Shown here: positions 29,701 through 37,157 of the stretch, piece after piece
Layout: every line of letters begins with the position of its first letter
How positions within the stretch are numbered: the stretch's first letter is position 1
DNA from: CBDIDH01 sp965277595
GTDB lineage: Bacteria; Planctomycetota; Planctomycetia; Isosphaerales; Isosphaeraceae
Assembly (NCBI GenBank): GCA_965277595.1
Contig: CBDIDH010000002.1
Coordinates: 4,526,001-4,590,000, forward strand
Direction of reading: 5' to 3'
Length of the DNA stretch: 64,000 nt
Program-made: the position numbers and the translations under genes
Notes under the pieces: model-generated
What the model was told of the DNA's origin: nothing
Databases searched by the model: none
What the model saw: only the letters and a program-made list of their open reading frames with translations

Positions 29701-32700
29701 GCGGGTGTCATCCTCGCGGAAGGAGTCGAGGTCAGCCGAAATCGCGGCCTGAGCACCGGTCCCGCCGTTCGTGGCCGAGAGCGTGATCGAGTCTTGCGCG
29801 ATCTCGGGACGGCTGTTGTAAAGCGTGACCGAATCATAACGGGTGCCTGTCGTGGCCGGGACCGCGCCGCCGCCGTAGCGGATGTCCGTGAAGGTAACCG
29901 CCGAAAGGCTATCGTCGGCACCCGAGATCGCGGGAGAACCGTCGGAACCGACAAGTGTGCCATCGATTGGGAAGGTGTCCGTTCGGCCCGCAATCGCGTC
30001 GTTGAAGTTGCGGAAGACGATACCGCCCCAGTCACCCGCCTGAGGGGTGGAATTGCCGGCGGGACCGTTCGGGTTGGCACCCACGGAGTTGTCGGAGATC
30101 GACGTGAACGTGACGTGGTCGCTGAGGTTGGTTCCGCCAAGCGTCTGAAGCGCTGAGCCCTGGTTCTGAACAAAGAGGCTGGCGTTCTGAAGCTTCAGAG
30201 TTGACCCGGCATTGAAGACGAGGAGCGAGTCAAAGGGGACCGAGGCGCTTCCGTCATTGATCGCCGGATTGGCTCCGGCGGGAGCCTGAAGCACGAAGGT
30301 CTTTTGCGAGACGACCCCGCTGTTCGGATCGCGCTGCTGCGTCCCGGGCAGAGCGACAATCACCACCGGGCCTCGCATGGCAAGCTGCGACGCCGCGTAG
30401 AAGGCCGACCGGGCAAATTGGTGGATGTCGGCCTTGTCCTGATTGGGATTGAAGGCCGTGAAGTTCGACGTGTCATTGAGACCGCCGTTGGGATCGCCGT
30501 TGTCGTAGGTCGCCTGCGCCGCGGCGGGCAGACTGCCGACGGCGGCCTGTGGAGCGAGAACGGAATAGGGCTTGGAAATGCTCCCGTCCGGCTCGGTGCT
30601 GGTCAGAAGGGGATCTTCAACGTAATCGGGACGGGCGTAAATCAGGTTGCCTGAAGGGACGACCACGAAACCCGCCGTGAACGAACCGCCGCCGACGCCA
30701 TCGCCCGACATCCCCGCCCGGAACTCGCCGTCGGGAAGTTGGTCTTCATAACCCGGATTGCCATCGATCACCGCGCCCGTCGCGGCCGGATTTCCGAGGA
30801 ACTCGCCGTCAAGCTGGTTGTGGAAGATATCGCGGACGGCGAGCGAGGCCGAATTGTTCGGGATGTAGAACCGGTAGTGATTAGCCGGAAGAACCGTTCC
30901 CGCGGGAAGTTGAAGGACGATCCGGGTGTTCGTTCCGTTGGGTCCATCCACGAGACTGACGGTGCTGCCGGCGGGGTCAAACCGGCTGAAGCCGGTGCCC
31001 GTGCTTCCCAGGCCCCCTTCGCCGAACTGGCCGAAGTCACCGGTCGAGACGCCGTTCACATCGGTGCCCGCGGCGATGAGTTGGAGCGAATCATTGTTGA
31101 TCGTCGTCGGGTCGAGCGGCGTGGAGACGTCGACATAGAAGGCGGTCGGCGGGTTCGAGACAATGTCGCCGGGGCGCGGATTGATCTCGTAGTAGGAATA
31201 GGGCAGGAGCGTGTTGCCCTGAGCATTCGCCACGTTCGTCGAGACCGACGTGACGTAGACCGGTTGTGACTGAAGGTTGAAGCTGACGTAGAAGTCCGAC
31301 GTCCCCTCGCCTGGCACGTTCGTCTCGTTGAGCGGGTTGCCCGCCGCGTCGGTCAGGCCCGCGAAGGTTCCCTCGGTGGTATGGGCGATCAATTGATACT
31401 GACCGGCGGGAAGACCGGGAGCGATCGTCAGGTCGATCCGTCCGTCGTAAGGATCAGCGCTGGTGGTCCGGTTCGGGGCCGAGACGAAGTCGGCGGCGGT
31501 GGCCGTGAATGTGGCCGAGGTGATGTAGTTCGAGACGTCCTTGGAGAGACCACCGGGCAAGATCTGCTTGAGGGTGTAGTTGCTGATATTGCTGGCGACG
31601 GTCGGATTGAGAGCCGGGAAGGTGATCGACGGCGGGGTCGAAAAGGGTCCGCTGCTCGGATTGGCGGGATCAACGACGTCGAGGGAGATCGTCGAGAGCG
31701 ACGAGACGCTGCTGTACACCGCTCCAAGAGGCAGCGCCGCCGCGGCCGTCGGCGAGACCGGCGCGAGGGTCGCCGAGACGATCGAAGGGGGCGTCTGATC
31801 GATTCGGAAGGCGTGATCAAACTGCGAGGAATAGCCGGGCAAGACCGGCGTGTCCGATTGACCGATCGCCACGAGCCGGACGCTCTGGAAGCCCTCGGGC
31901 AAGAAAATGGGCTGGCCTGGGTTGGGGATCGTGAACGTCCCGTTGGCGTCGGTCGTCGTGGTCACGTCCACGGCGCCCACGGAACCTCGACCGTTGACCG
32001 TCGTGAGGTTGACCGACCCTCCGTGGAGGCCGCTGAACTGTGCCTGAATCGTGACGCCCGAGATCGTCCCCGGGAAACTATTGGTGACCTGGCCGACGAA
32101 GATCGGGTGGTTGATGTTCGTGTTTTCGTCGCCTTGAATCCCGGTGTCGGTCGCGGGAGTCAACTGAAGCGACGTGATCACGGGCGCGGAGACGGTCTCA
32201 AGGCCGAGGAAGTCATCGAAGTTGCGGTCCGTCTGAATGGTCGTCCCTGAAATTGCGGGATTGAATCCCGAGGGAAAGACGCCGTAGAAGGTGCCGTCGA
32301 GCTTGTTCCCCGACAAGTCGGTAATCCCGGGCTGAAAAGTGCCGTTAGGAAGCTGGTCACCGCCAAGGACGACGATCTTGTAATAGCCGGTCGGCAAATC
32401 GGCCTGCGGCAGGGCACTGTAGTCGAGATTGACCGTGTTCGTGGTGGAGTCGTACGATTGTTTGAAGCCGGGGTAATTATCAAGGTTCGTGATAATGTTT
32501 CCCTGAGCGTCCGTCAGGGCGACAAACACGGTTTGCGTGCTGATCGTCGGCGCGAGCGCCTTGTCGAACTGGATCGAGACGACCCGGCCGTTAAGCTTGA
32601 CCCCGATGACGTGCGGCGGGTTGACGTCGTTGATCGTGAACGAGCCGGTGGTGAAGGGCGTCAGCGCGTTGCCGTCCTGCGCCTGGATGGAGCCGCCGAC

Positions 32701-34899
32701 CGTGTAGTCGAAGGTGCCGTTGCTTGTCTGACCGGCCTTCAGGACCACGGTGATCGGGAACCGGACCATTGTCGGATCGGTCGGATTGTCCAGCGCGATC
32801 GGCGTCCCGACGACCACCGAGGCCACACCCGGCGGAAGCGAGGTGAAGGTCAGGTCGGCCGCGGTCACGGTCGAGAAGACGACGGGCTTGTTGAAGGTGA
32901 CGTCGATCTGCGTCGGAGTCGCGCCGACGGTTGAGGCCACGCTCGGCGTGGTCGTCACCACGTTGAGCGGGGCGATACTGGTGACCGCCTTGACGGCGTT
33001 GACGAATCCATAACCTCCCTGCGCGTTCCAGGTTCCCGCGGCCGAACCGTTCAATGGCTGGGCGCTGGCGATCAACGACGTCTTGACCTGAGCGGGAGTG
33101 AGGCCGGGATTCTTTTGAAGCATCAGGGTGACGACCGCGGCGACGTTCGGAGCCGCGGACGACGTCCCGAAGAAGCTGGGAAGATTTTGCGAGAGGTTCG
33201 TGGGCGTTGCCGGCTCACCGGGGAACGGAGGATTGCTCGTATCAATGATCTGGCCAGGCCCGAAGAACGAAGTGTTGCCACCGTCAGGACCCGAGACAAC
33301 GGGGTTTTGAATGAGCTGCGCGGTCTGAGCGACACCGTCTGGCGAAAGGTCGGAAAGTACCGGCCCAAACGAGCTGAACGGTTCGTTCTTGAGCGGGTTC
33401 TGGTTGATATATGGAGCGGTTGCAAACCAGGGAACAGCGCCGATGCCAATGGTGTTCGCCGCGGCGGAGTGGCCGAACGTACCGGGATAGTACGTGTTGC
33501 CAGCCGCCGGGCCGGTGCCGAACTGCTGGGAGACCGTGACGTCAACCTGTTCGTTGTCGTTGACAAACTCAACGTGCTGCGGCGCTGTCCCGCTGACGAG
33601 CTGCATGACGACGGTATAACTGCCGGGAGCCGTGATGTCGGCTTCCTGAATCGGCGTGCCGGTCGTCACGTTGTTGTTCGTGCCGGCGGCGACGATGGCC
33701 CCGGAGCTATCAAGAACGTAGAAGTCAACCTCGGATGTCGGGCCGGGGGCAGCGCCGGTCTCGTACGTGCTGTACGGCTGGTCGAACTGAAAAACAAGCG
33801 GGACGGGATTCGCCGCGCTGGCTCCCTGGCCGATCGTGATCGGCAGGCCGGTCACGGCGGCGCCTGTCGGCGCGAAGTTCATGAACGTGCCCGCGCCAAG
33901 CGCGGGAATGGTGGTCTTGACCGCTCGGAAACTGGATAGATAACCCTGATTCGCGACGTTACCGACGGCGCTGAGGTAGGTTGAGCCCTGGCCGACCACC
34001 GTGTTGACAGACTGAGAGATGGCGCCATCCTGAAAATACGGCTCGTACGGATAGCCGACGTCGTCGACAATGACCTTGGAACCTGACGAGGCCAGGGCCA
34101 GGATGTTGTTGGCGAAGCCGACCTGACCTCCGTCGGCCGTCGCGAACTGAAGGGATGCGCCCGGCGCAATGTCGTGGATATTCTCAAGCATTGCCCGACC
34201 TTCGTCGGTCGCTCCGGCGGGGCCATCCTGGAGCACCTTGACCGTGTTCGGCAGGTCGCCGGTTTTCACGGAGTCGGCCAGACCCCCCTGGAACTGGCTT
34301 ACCGAATCGGAAAGGACACCGATGGTCACTCCGGTGCCATCGACGCCTGCCTGCTGGCGGGCTGTCGCCGCCTGCAAGGCGGTCTCGCCCTCGTTATCGG
34401 CGGCTCCGACGAAATGGACAATCGGCTTCTCGATTGGAGCGGCGTTGCGGACCTGCGGCAGCTGGGCAATGGCCGGCAGCGAGGCGATGGGGGCCGTACC
34501 CTCAACCAGGTTGTACTTCGGGCTCGGCGTGCCGACCTTGAAGCCAAGGTTGGTGAGTGACGAGACGAAGGTGTTGAAATCACCCGTCCCCTTGACGGTG
34601 ACGGCAACGCCGTCGCCCTGGAACTGGAGCAAGGGAAACTGCTTCGCGAGCACGCCCGGGTTGCTGTGCTGAAGATACGCCTGGTAGACGTTGATGAGGA
34701 TCTGCCCCTCATTGGCCATCGGGCCATTGCGGACGTCGGTCAGGTTGGCGCTGGCCGCCGTGATCGCGCCGGTCGAGGTCGCCAGAAGGGTCCGGCCTTC
34801 GAGAGTTTCGAAGTGCAAGGGACCACGCCTGATCGGCCCAAGGGCCTTACGGCGACGGTCGGCCCCGAGATCCCGTTCGTTACGCTTGAAGGTCCCCAT
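23776..34899 (-). CDS. Giant secreted subtilase/beta-helix adhesin-like protein, 3707 residues
   Basis: ATG 34899 (MGTFKRNERD) was chosen because GGGGAG lies 7 nt upstream; the longer frame lacks support. Residues 25-40 carry LHFETLEGRTLLA, a LEPR-XLL-type export motif. An S8 peptidase domain spans about 185-620: catalytic Asp in VTIGVLSDS, His in ENIHDIAPG, Ser in FFGTSSAAPN. Downstream are repeated Ig-like modules (VTFNKPV, VTFDDPI, VTFSAPV types), long right-handed beta-helix stretches with Asn ladders, and a DUF1565-like segment (GTIEDPYTTIGAAMAAA) near residue 3150. The end is Pro/Val/Ala-rich with basic ATKKK. It is probably a surface protease/adhesin; the substrate is unknown. Confidence 0.9.
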   Translation of the reverse strand: MGTFKRNERDLGADRRRKALGPIRRGPLHFETLEGRTLLATSTGAITAASANLTDVRNGPMANEGQILINVYQAYLQHSNPGVLAKQFPLLQFQGDGVAVTVKGTGDFNTFVSSLTNLGFKVGTPSPKYNLVEGTAPIASLPAIAQLPQVRNAAPIEKPIVHFVGAADNEGETALQAATARQQAGVDGTGVTIGVLSDSVSQFQGGLADSVKTGDLPNTVKVLQDGPAGATDEGRAMLENIHDIAPGASLQFATADGGQVGFANNILALASSGSKVIVDDVGYPYEPYFQDGAISQSVNTVVGQGSTYLSAVGNVANQGYLSSFRAVKTTIPALGAGTFMNFAPTGAAVTGLPITIGQGASAANPVPLVFQFDQPYSTYETGAAPGPTSEVDFYVLDSSGAIVAAGTNNNVTTGTPIQEADITAPGSYTVVMQLVSGTAPQHVEFVNDNEQVDVTVSQQFGTGPAAGNTYYPGTFGHSAAANTIGIGAVPWFATAPYINQNPLKNEPFSSFGPVLSDLSPDGVAQTAQLIQNPVVSGPDGGNTSFFGPGQIIDTSNPPFPGEPATPTNLSQNLPSFFGTSSAAPNVAAVVTLMLQKNPGLTPAQVKTSLIASAQPLNGSAAGTWNAQGGYGFVNAVKAVTSIAPLNVVTTTPSVASTVGATPTQIDVTFNKPVVFSTVTAADLTFTSLPPGVASVVVGTPIALDNPTDPTMVRFPITVVLKAGQTSNGTFDYTVGGSIQAQDGNALTPFTTGSFTINDVNPPHVIGVKLNGRVVSIQFDKALAPTISTQTVFVALTDAQGNIITNLDNYPGFKQSYDSTTNTVNLDYSALPQADLPTGYYKIVVLGGDQLPNGTFQPGITDLSGNKLDGTFYGVFPSGFNPAISGTTIQTDRNFDDFLGLETVSAPVITSLQLTPATDTGIQGDENTNINHPIFVGQVTNSFPGTISGVTIQAQFSGLHGGSVNLTTVNGRGSVGAVDVTTTTDANGTFTIPNPGQPIFLPEGFQSVRLVAIGQSDTPVLPGYSSQFDHAFRIDQTPPSIVSATLAPVSPTAAAALPLGAVYSSVSSLSTISLDVVDPANPSSGPFSTPPSITFPALNPTVASNISNYTLKQILPGGLSKDVSNYITSATFTATAADFVSAPNRTTSADPYDGRIDLTIAPGLPAGQYQLIAHTTEGTFAGLTDAAGNPLNETNVPGEGTSDFYVSFNLQSQPVYVTSVSTNVANAQGNTLLPYSYYEINPRPGDIVSNPPTAFYVDVSTPLDPTTINNDSLQLIAAGTDVNGVSTGDFGQFGEGGLGSTGTGFSRFDPAGSTVSLVDGPNGTNTRIVLQLPAGTVLPANHYRFYIPNNSASLAVRDIFHNQLDGEFLGNPAATGAVIDGNPGYEDQLPDGEFRAGMSGDGVGGGSFTAGFVVVPSGNLIYARPDYVEDPLLTSTEPDGSISKPYSVLAPQAAVGSLPAAAQATYDNGDPNGGLNDTSNFTAFNPNQDKADIHQFARSAFYAASQLAMRGPVVIVALPGTQQRDPNSGVVSQKTFVLQAPAGANPAINDGSASVPFDSLLVFNAGSTLKLQNASLFVQNQGSALQTLGGTNLSDHVTFTSISDNSVGANPNGPAGNSTPQAGDWGGIVFRNFNDAIAGRTDTFPIDGTLVGSDGSPAISGADDSLSAVTFTDIRYGGGAVPATTGTRYDSVTLYNSRPEIAQDSITLSATNGGTGAQAAISADLDSFREDDTRRGPLIRRVSVANNSLNGILIRADLSGAAEVTDAMIYPDNPSYIGGQQNYAFDAPLPYILTSRLVVGSEVLSDTAQLTALVNDRVYMQPGTIFKFQRGAGIEVLRGASINVGERQYIAGYDSQVSIDPKTGLTTSTYGPLLPNGSPNPAFQINPAGAQPVIFTSLYDNTATTAVVPEVDSANTDPTSTFGNPGPIDPYQPTPGNVPALARWGSITVDSGAIGAIDQSDIRYGGGSLNVPGGTITRNALTIGGSAAFATTSISAGGVITTSVTSGTGGHVSITNNNFDSNADAPIYIDPNALLATDPLRPLASGHPFFHGNLLTNNDDNALAVGFGESGATGDLSNTSIWDQTDITYLLRGTIYADPPVTNTTNTGLGSTAPPLGAITPPSLVLTIQSALPGSLLADGTTVPTPGASVIVKLLGTGTGNDTNGQNTTGLGAPDTNGGAGFLFGVDNNSILADLLGNNSQLRILGVGGNETTGQQRVPVVITSANDSTVGTTVRGVKMYQVIPGDTNKAAAGDGGVIGFGGNSLTTYNALDIREGNKIDNADISYVTRIEMQGGGNIDTLPGLAGSNGLAGNLLQEKAGVLPPLANGAPNPNDGYIQRNAPKELTVSNSNFNAFSQVGILEQPGNNLIVDGFRDNPQRGEPNQLFVYNSTFSNMPVGVRIVGDPATNDIQIEEPNELLLLNNTFYNDAIGADAVTTAFNGLNFNAHVHFIAMDNIFSNSSTAGIQSINQTQGSVLEYNLFYQNGADVTGPLSGVNYQPVNGNPMFVNAAALNFDLMEGSAAIDAARSELDLNSTSTGAFVGTLIPLDSQVLSMIGGIRNTNNRQPDSFNNGQALVSNELTLPGYGSSQPSLRGYVDEFQAVLPGTPGSVAGPASNASTFAYLPISGERDINGLFRQKDPSSSNVGFGSRPFFDIGAHEYRVFVPPHVTGITATVLDTTTATGLSTINLYAVGTYAGTNKPIQTIQVTFDDPIDPNTINSQSVQLEATNGTGSFNSPIFYNLSGKLSLDPTDRILTINVGAAGLVLNNDEFRLILNGNGQNVIKDTKGIALDGQNTLNDQPNNPQLPLPSGSGAPGTNFYDTFIINSSPPAVLPFTFQLDPSTDSNIIGDSVTNYALPSFSGTVSVPLSSIEPLAGLTVILDISTKGNGVFDRLNAGTALTMANGSFLVTVGQDGAGTGLVTNTSPLPDSIYNVGPDGILRTKDDSGYTWARIRVIDQSGNASDLPTDTNAQFAAKNALSAAVIDTAPPTITSFSPAPNSLIQPTNGSITFTFTTNKNIDPKTLNANSILVTNAGPDGILGTADDVAVPINAASITTTYLGNAAPNGSRLGPERISFTVSGGLSSNYYAVTLKGSGANAITDIAGNPLAGNGTTVATDFNPTYVVIIPATNVIYVNASATASVLLPPDGTIEDPYTTIGAAMAAAVPGNTIAVLPGVYTENVVLKPFVKLVSASPNSTDTTLIPGNALQTVIRAPEPSATSTTTSTGPNATILAQNLPYIPGADNVVSGFTITSPLLGTLDSPSNPAQGPVDPNTAAIEISNANVLLLNNYITDANVGVYVVATNGTGVLMPRIFNNVIAGNNVGLQIDDEGSNTIPNPSLIDNNDFVYNTVGLFANDSSASPLLATAANDIFWQNHDQTSARNGYGILANAPNTILVRNSLFQGNGASDTSPAFAGINVGFGFNAAALKATPDRLGNYTGNPSFVFPIDPRPGSDGPAAFALDADFDLQSNSAAIDTANEFYALPTDFLGRTRVRIPGRGFTGTGPADVGAFEYKGTGGTTVGGAFRVASTSLSATGAATTNGSTIYTAQTAPKAITVTFSAPVNRATVTPSSLLVYGDGVSAVSGVRVSSVTFTSPTTAVFKLSGSYSSTGTVVIKVNPGTVKSTTNSVIQGFADSFKISSTLPVKVTKPTAPVTPVAVAGPKAVTTKAVVATTPVVNLHSAPITPAPAAAPSGPLAVRKTATKKK

Positions 34900-35501
34900 C
34901 GACAGACTCCCCGGTAAGCTTCGGAGTTGTTCACCCCCCGCACGGACCGGCCCAGCAGTGCCGTCGCGTCGCGGTTGGGATCTCCAAAAGAAAGCAAGGT
35001 GATCCAACCAGTCTCCGAGCCAGACCGCATCCCGGGTTAACCCCTCACCCGAGCCGGCCGCAAGAACCCCAAAGGCCTCCCAGAACCCCCCGCTGCGGGT
35101 GCCTGGGTCCGCCAACCCTCGCTCTGGACCAACTTCCATCATTTAAGAATATGTGGAACGATTCCGCGCCAACACCACGACAGTCTCGTCGGCCGAAATC
35201 CCTTCGTCTCATCCGGTCAGCCCCGCGTGGAACGCACGGGCCTGACGGAAATCAGAAGGTTGACAGGAGAAAGCCTGACTGCGTGCATGCAGTCAATCAT
35301 TCACGGTCTCATTCGGTTCGTCAAGACGATTTTGGAAAGAATTCGAGGAGGGGTGTGAAATCGGGAGGTGCGAGGCGGTCGAATCCGTTGACCAGGGTGA
35401 GGCGCGGATCGCGGATCAGTACGAGTGTGAACCCTGACCGGGGGAAGTCAAACGCATGCCAGGCGAATGGCGGGAAATGGTGGGCAGGTTGGGGCGGAGA
35501 T
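34900..35501. other. 602-bp intergenic region upstream of the giant gene
   Basis: No convincing gene is visible in any frame. It holds the ribosome binding site of the giant gene at its left edge and a 20-bp dyad at 35276-35295. It should contain the giant gene's promoter, but no consensus is clear. Confidence 0.5.
35276..35295. promoter_or_regulatory. Near-perfect 20-bp dyad, possible operator
   Basis: TGACTGC GTGCAT GCAGTCA has 7-bp perfect arms, and the central GTGCAT is nearly self-complementary. It lies about 380 bp upstream of the giant gene start. The operator role is a guess. Confidence 0.25.
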
Positions 35502-36161
35502 TCAGGACGATGCGCCCGGGAGGGTCGTCGGGGTCTCGACGTCGATGCCGAGGCGGTGGAGGTCATGGATCAGTGTTGGGACATCGCGGAAGAGAAGGCC
35601 CGTGAGGCCCGCCGCGGTGGCGCCGGCAACGTTCTCGGGAATGTCATCGATGAAAATACAGTCGGCCGGTTCCAGAGAGGCGGCGGCCGCGCAGGCGTGA
35701 TAAAAAGCAGCCGATGGCTTGATCTCACCGACCTCGTAAGAAAGGACCAGGCTGTCAAACTGGCTGAGGGTCGTGGCGAATTGCCGGCGAAACCGCGCGG
35801 CGTGCAAGGCGTTGGTGTTGGAGCCGAGGACGAGCGTGTAGCCGCTCGCCTTGAGCCGGCCGACAAGGTCCGCGATCGGTTCATTGAGCCAGAAGATGTC
35901 AGACCAGGCGGCGGCGAACTCAAGGTGAGGAATGTCGAGCCCGGCTAGCCTGGAGACAGCATTGGAAAACGCCTCGGCAGACAGCGTTCCCCGTTCGTAC
36001 TCCTGAAGGACCGGCGTGAGACCACCTTCTCGAAGGCGGTTCAGGAACTCCGCGCCCGAGAGACCGAGCCGACGACCAAACGATTCGCAGGCCCGGGTGT
36101 AGTCGAAAAACGCGACGACGTTCCCGAAGTCGAAGATCAAGGCAGGTCGTCTCGCGGTCAT
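35502..36161 (-). CDS. HAD-family (subfamily IA) hydrolase
   Basis: The 219-residue protein has all four HAD motifs: LIFDFGNVVAFFD (nucleophile Asp, as in YihX-like phosphatases), VLGSNTNALHA, EIKPSAAFYHACAAA with the Lys, and CIFIDDIPENVAGA with the acidic pair. A helical cap lies between motifs I and II. The start ATG overlaps the stop of the pseudopilin-like gene (ATGA), so they are co-translated. It is probably a small-molecule phosphatase; the substrate is unknown. Confidence 0.85.
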   Translation of the reverse strand: MTARRPALIFDFGNVVAFFDYTRACESFGRRLGLSGAEFLNRLREGGLTPVLQEYERGTLSAEAFSNAVSRLAGLDIPHLEFAAAWSDIFWLNEPIADLVGRLKASGYTLVLGSNTNALHAARFRRQFATTLSQFDSLVLSYEVGEIKPSAAFYHACAAAASLEPADCIFIDDIPENVAGATAAGLTGLLFRDVPTLIHDLHRLGIDVETPTTLPGASS

Positions 36162-37099
36162 CTCGGACGAGGCTCCAGAGGGGGCGAATGACTTTCCAGG
36201 GTGGCCAGGGCCTTCCAGATCGGCAGGGCGATCGTGGTGTTCACGGTCCGAACGCCGCCGTCAAAGATCAAGACATTCACGCCCGGAGCATGACCGCTCG
36301 ACGCTCCCATCCGTGCCGATTTCTCATCAATAGCGATACAGGAACCCCGAGCGCCGGGAGTCATCGCGTGGTTATAGAGCGTCGATCGCCAGGTTGCCTC
36401 GGCCCAGTTTGAACCGGCGTCGCCAGCCGAGGGGAGGGCCGTTGAGGCCGGACAACCCTGTTCGTCAACCGGACCCTTCACCAACGCATAACCAGCCTGA
36501 CTGCGATCGTCCTGTCGACCGCTCCCAAGCAGGCGTTCGGAGAATGCGGCGGTAAAACTCAGACCGTCGCCCGACTCAACCTGGGCCAGGCTGCATCGAT
36601 GGCCAGGGGCAAAACCGCCCCCCGTTCCCTCGGTTGTCTCGCCGGTCGTCGCCCGGTAGGAAACAGGCGAGAAGAACCCCTCGGCCCGATCGCTCGGGCA
36701 GACGAAACCGGGGACAGGCCCGTCTCGGGGCACCTGGTCGGGACGCGGTGGAGGAACCTTCTTCGCATTCTTGAGCGAGGCGAGGTCGGGTAGGTCGAGA
36801 GTTTCCAGAAGGGTTTTCAAAGGTCCGCCGCGCGCGGCAAGATCGCTTCCAAGTTGAGGAACGGTCGGCAGATTTGTCTCGATCTGGTTATAGAGCGCCA
36901 GGGCAAAGCCGATCTGCATCAGGTTTTTGCGACACCCGGCGATCCGAGCCGTCTCGCGACGCCGCGGCAAGGCGAACGCCAGGACCATGACCATCAGAAA
37001 AACGACCGCCAGCACGACCAGCACCTCGGGCGGGCTGATGCCGCGTCGTCGGCCCAGAATTGACTTCAACGATGTTCTTGACCTGTCGCGTTGAACCAC
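36158..37099 (-). CDS. DUF1559 pseudopilin-like protein (H-x9-DG)
   Basis: The 313-residue product has a short basic leader, then a type IV pilin-like N-terminal helix (ISPPEVLVVLAVVFLMVMVL) and the family segment ARIAGCRKNLMQIGFALALY. It ends with SSGHAPGVNVLIFDGGVRTV, the H-x9-DG hallmark of planctomycete DUF1559 proteins. The usual GFTLIELLVV cleavage box is altered here to GISPPEVLVV, so processing by prepilin peptidase is uncertain although the Glu is kept. The GTG start 37099 is preceded by GGAG. It overlaps the downstream HAD gene. Confidence 0.85.
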   Translation of the reverse strand: MVQRDRSRTSLKSILGRRRGISPPEVLVVLAVVFLMVMVLAFALPRRRETARIAGCRKNLMQIGFALALYNQIETNLPTVPQLGSDLAARGGPLKTLLETLDLPDLASLKNAKKVPPPRPDQVPRDGPVPGFVCPSDRAEGFFSPVSYRATTGETTEGTGGGFAPGHRCSLAQVESGDGLSFTAAFSERLLGSGRQDDRSQAGYALVKGPVDEQGCPASTALPSAGDAGSNWAEATWRSTLYNHAMTPGARGSCIAIDEKSARMGASSGHAPGVNVLIFDGGVRTVNTTIALPIWKALATLESHSPPLEPRPR

Positions 37100-37157
37100 G
37101 ACTCATCGACTCCGAAATCGTCGGTAAAAGGCCCGATCATCGTCCCTTTTGAAAACA

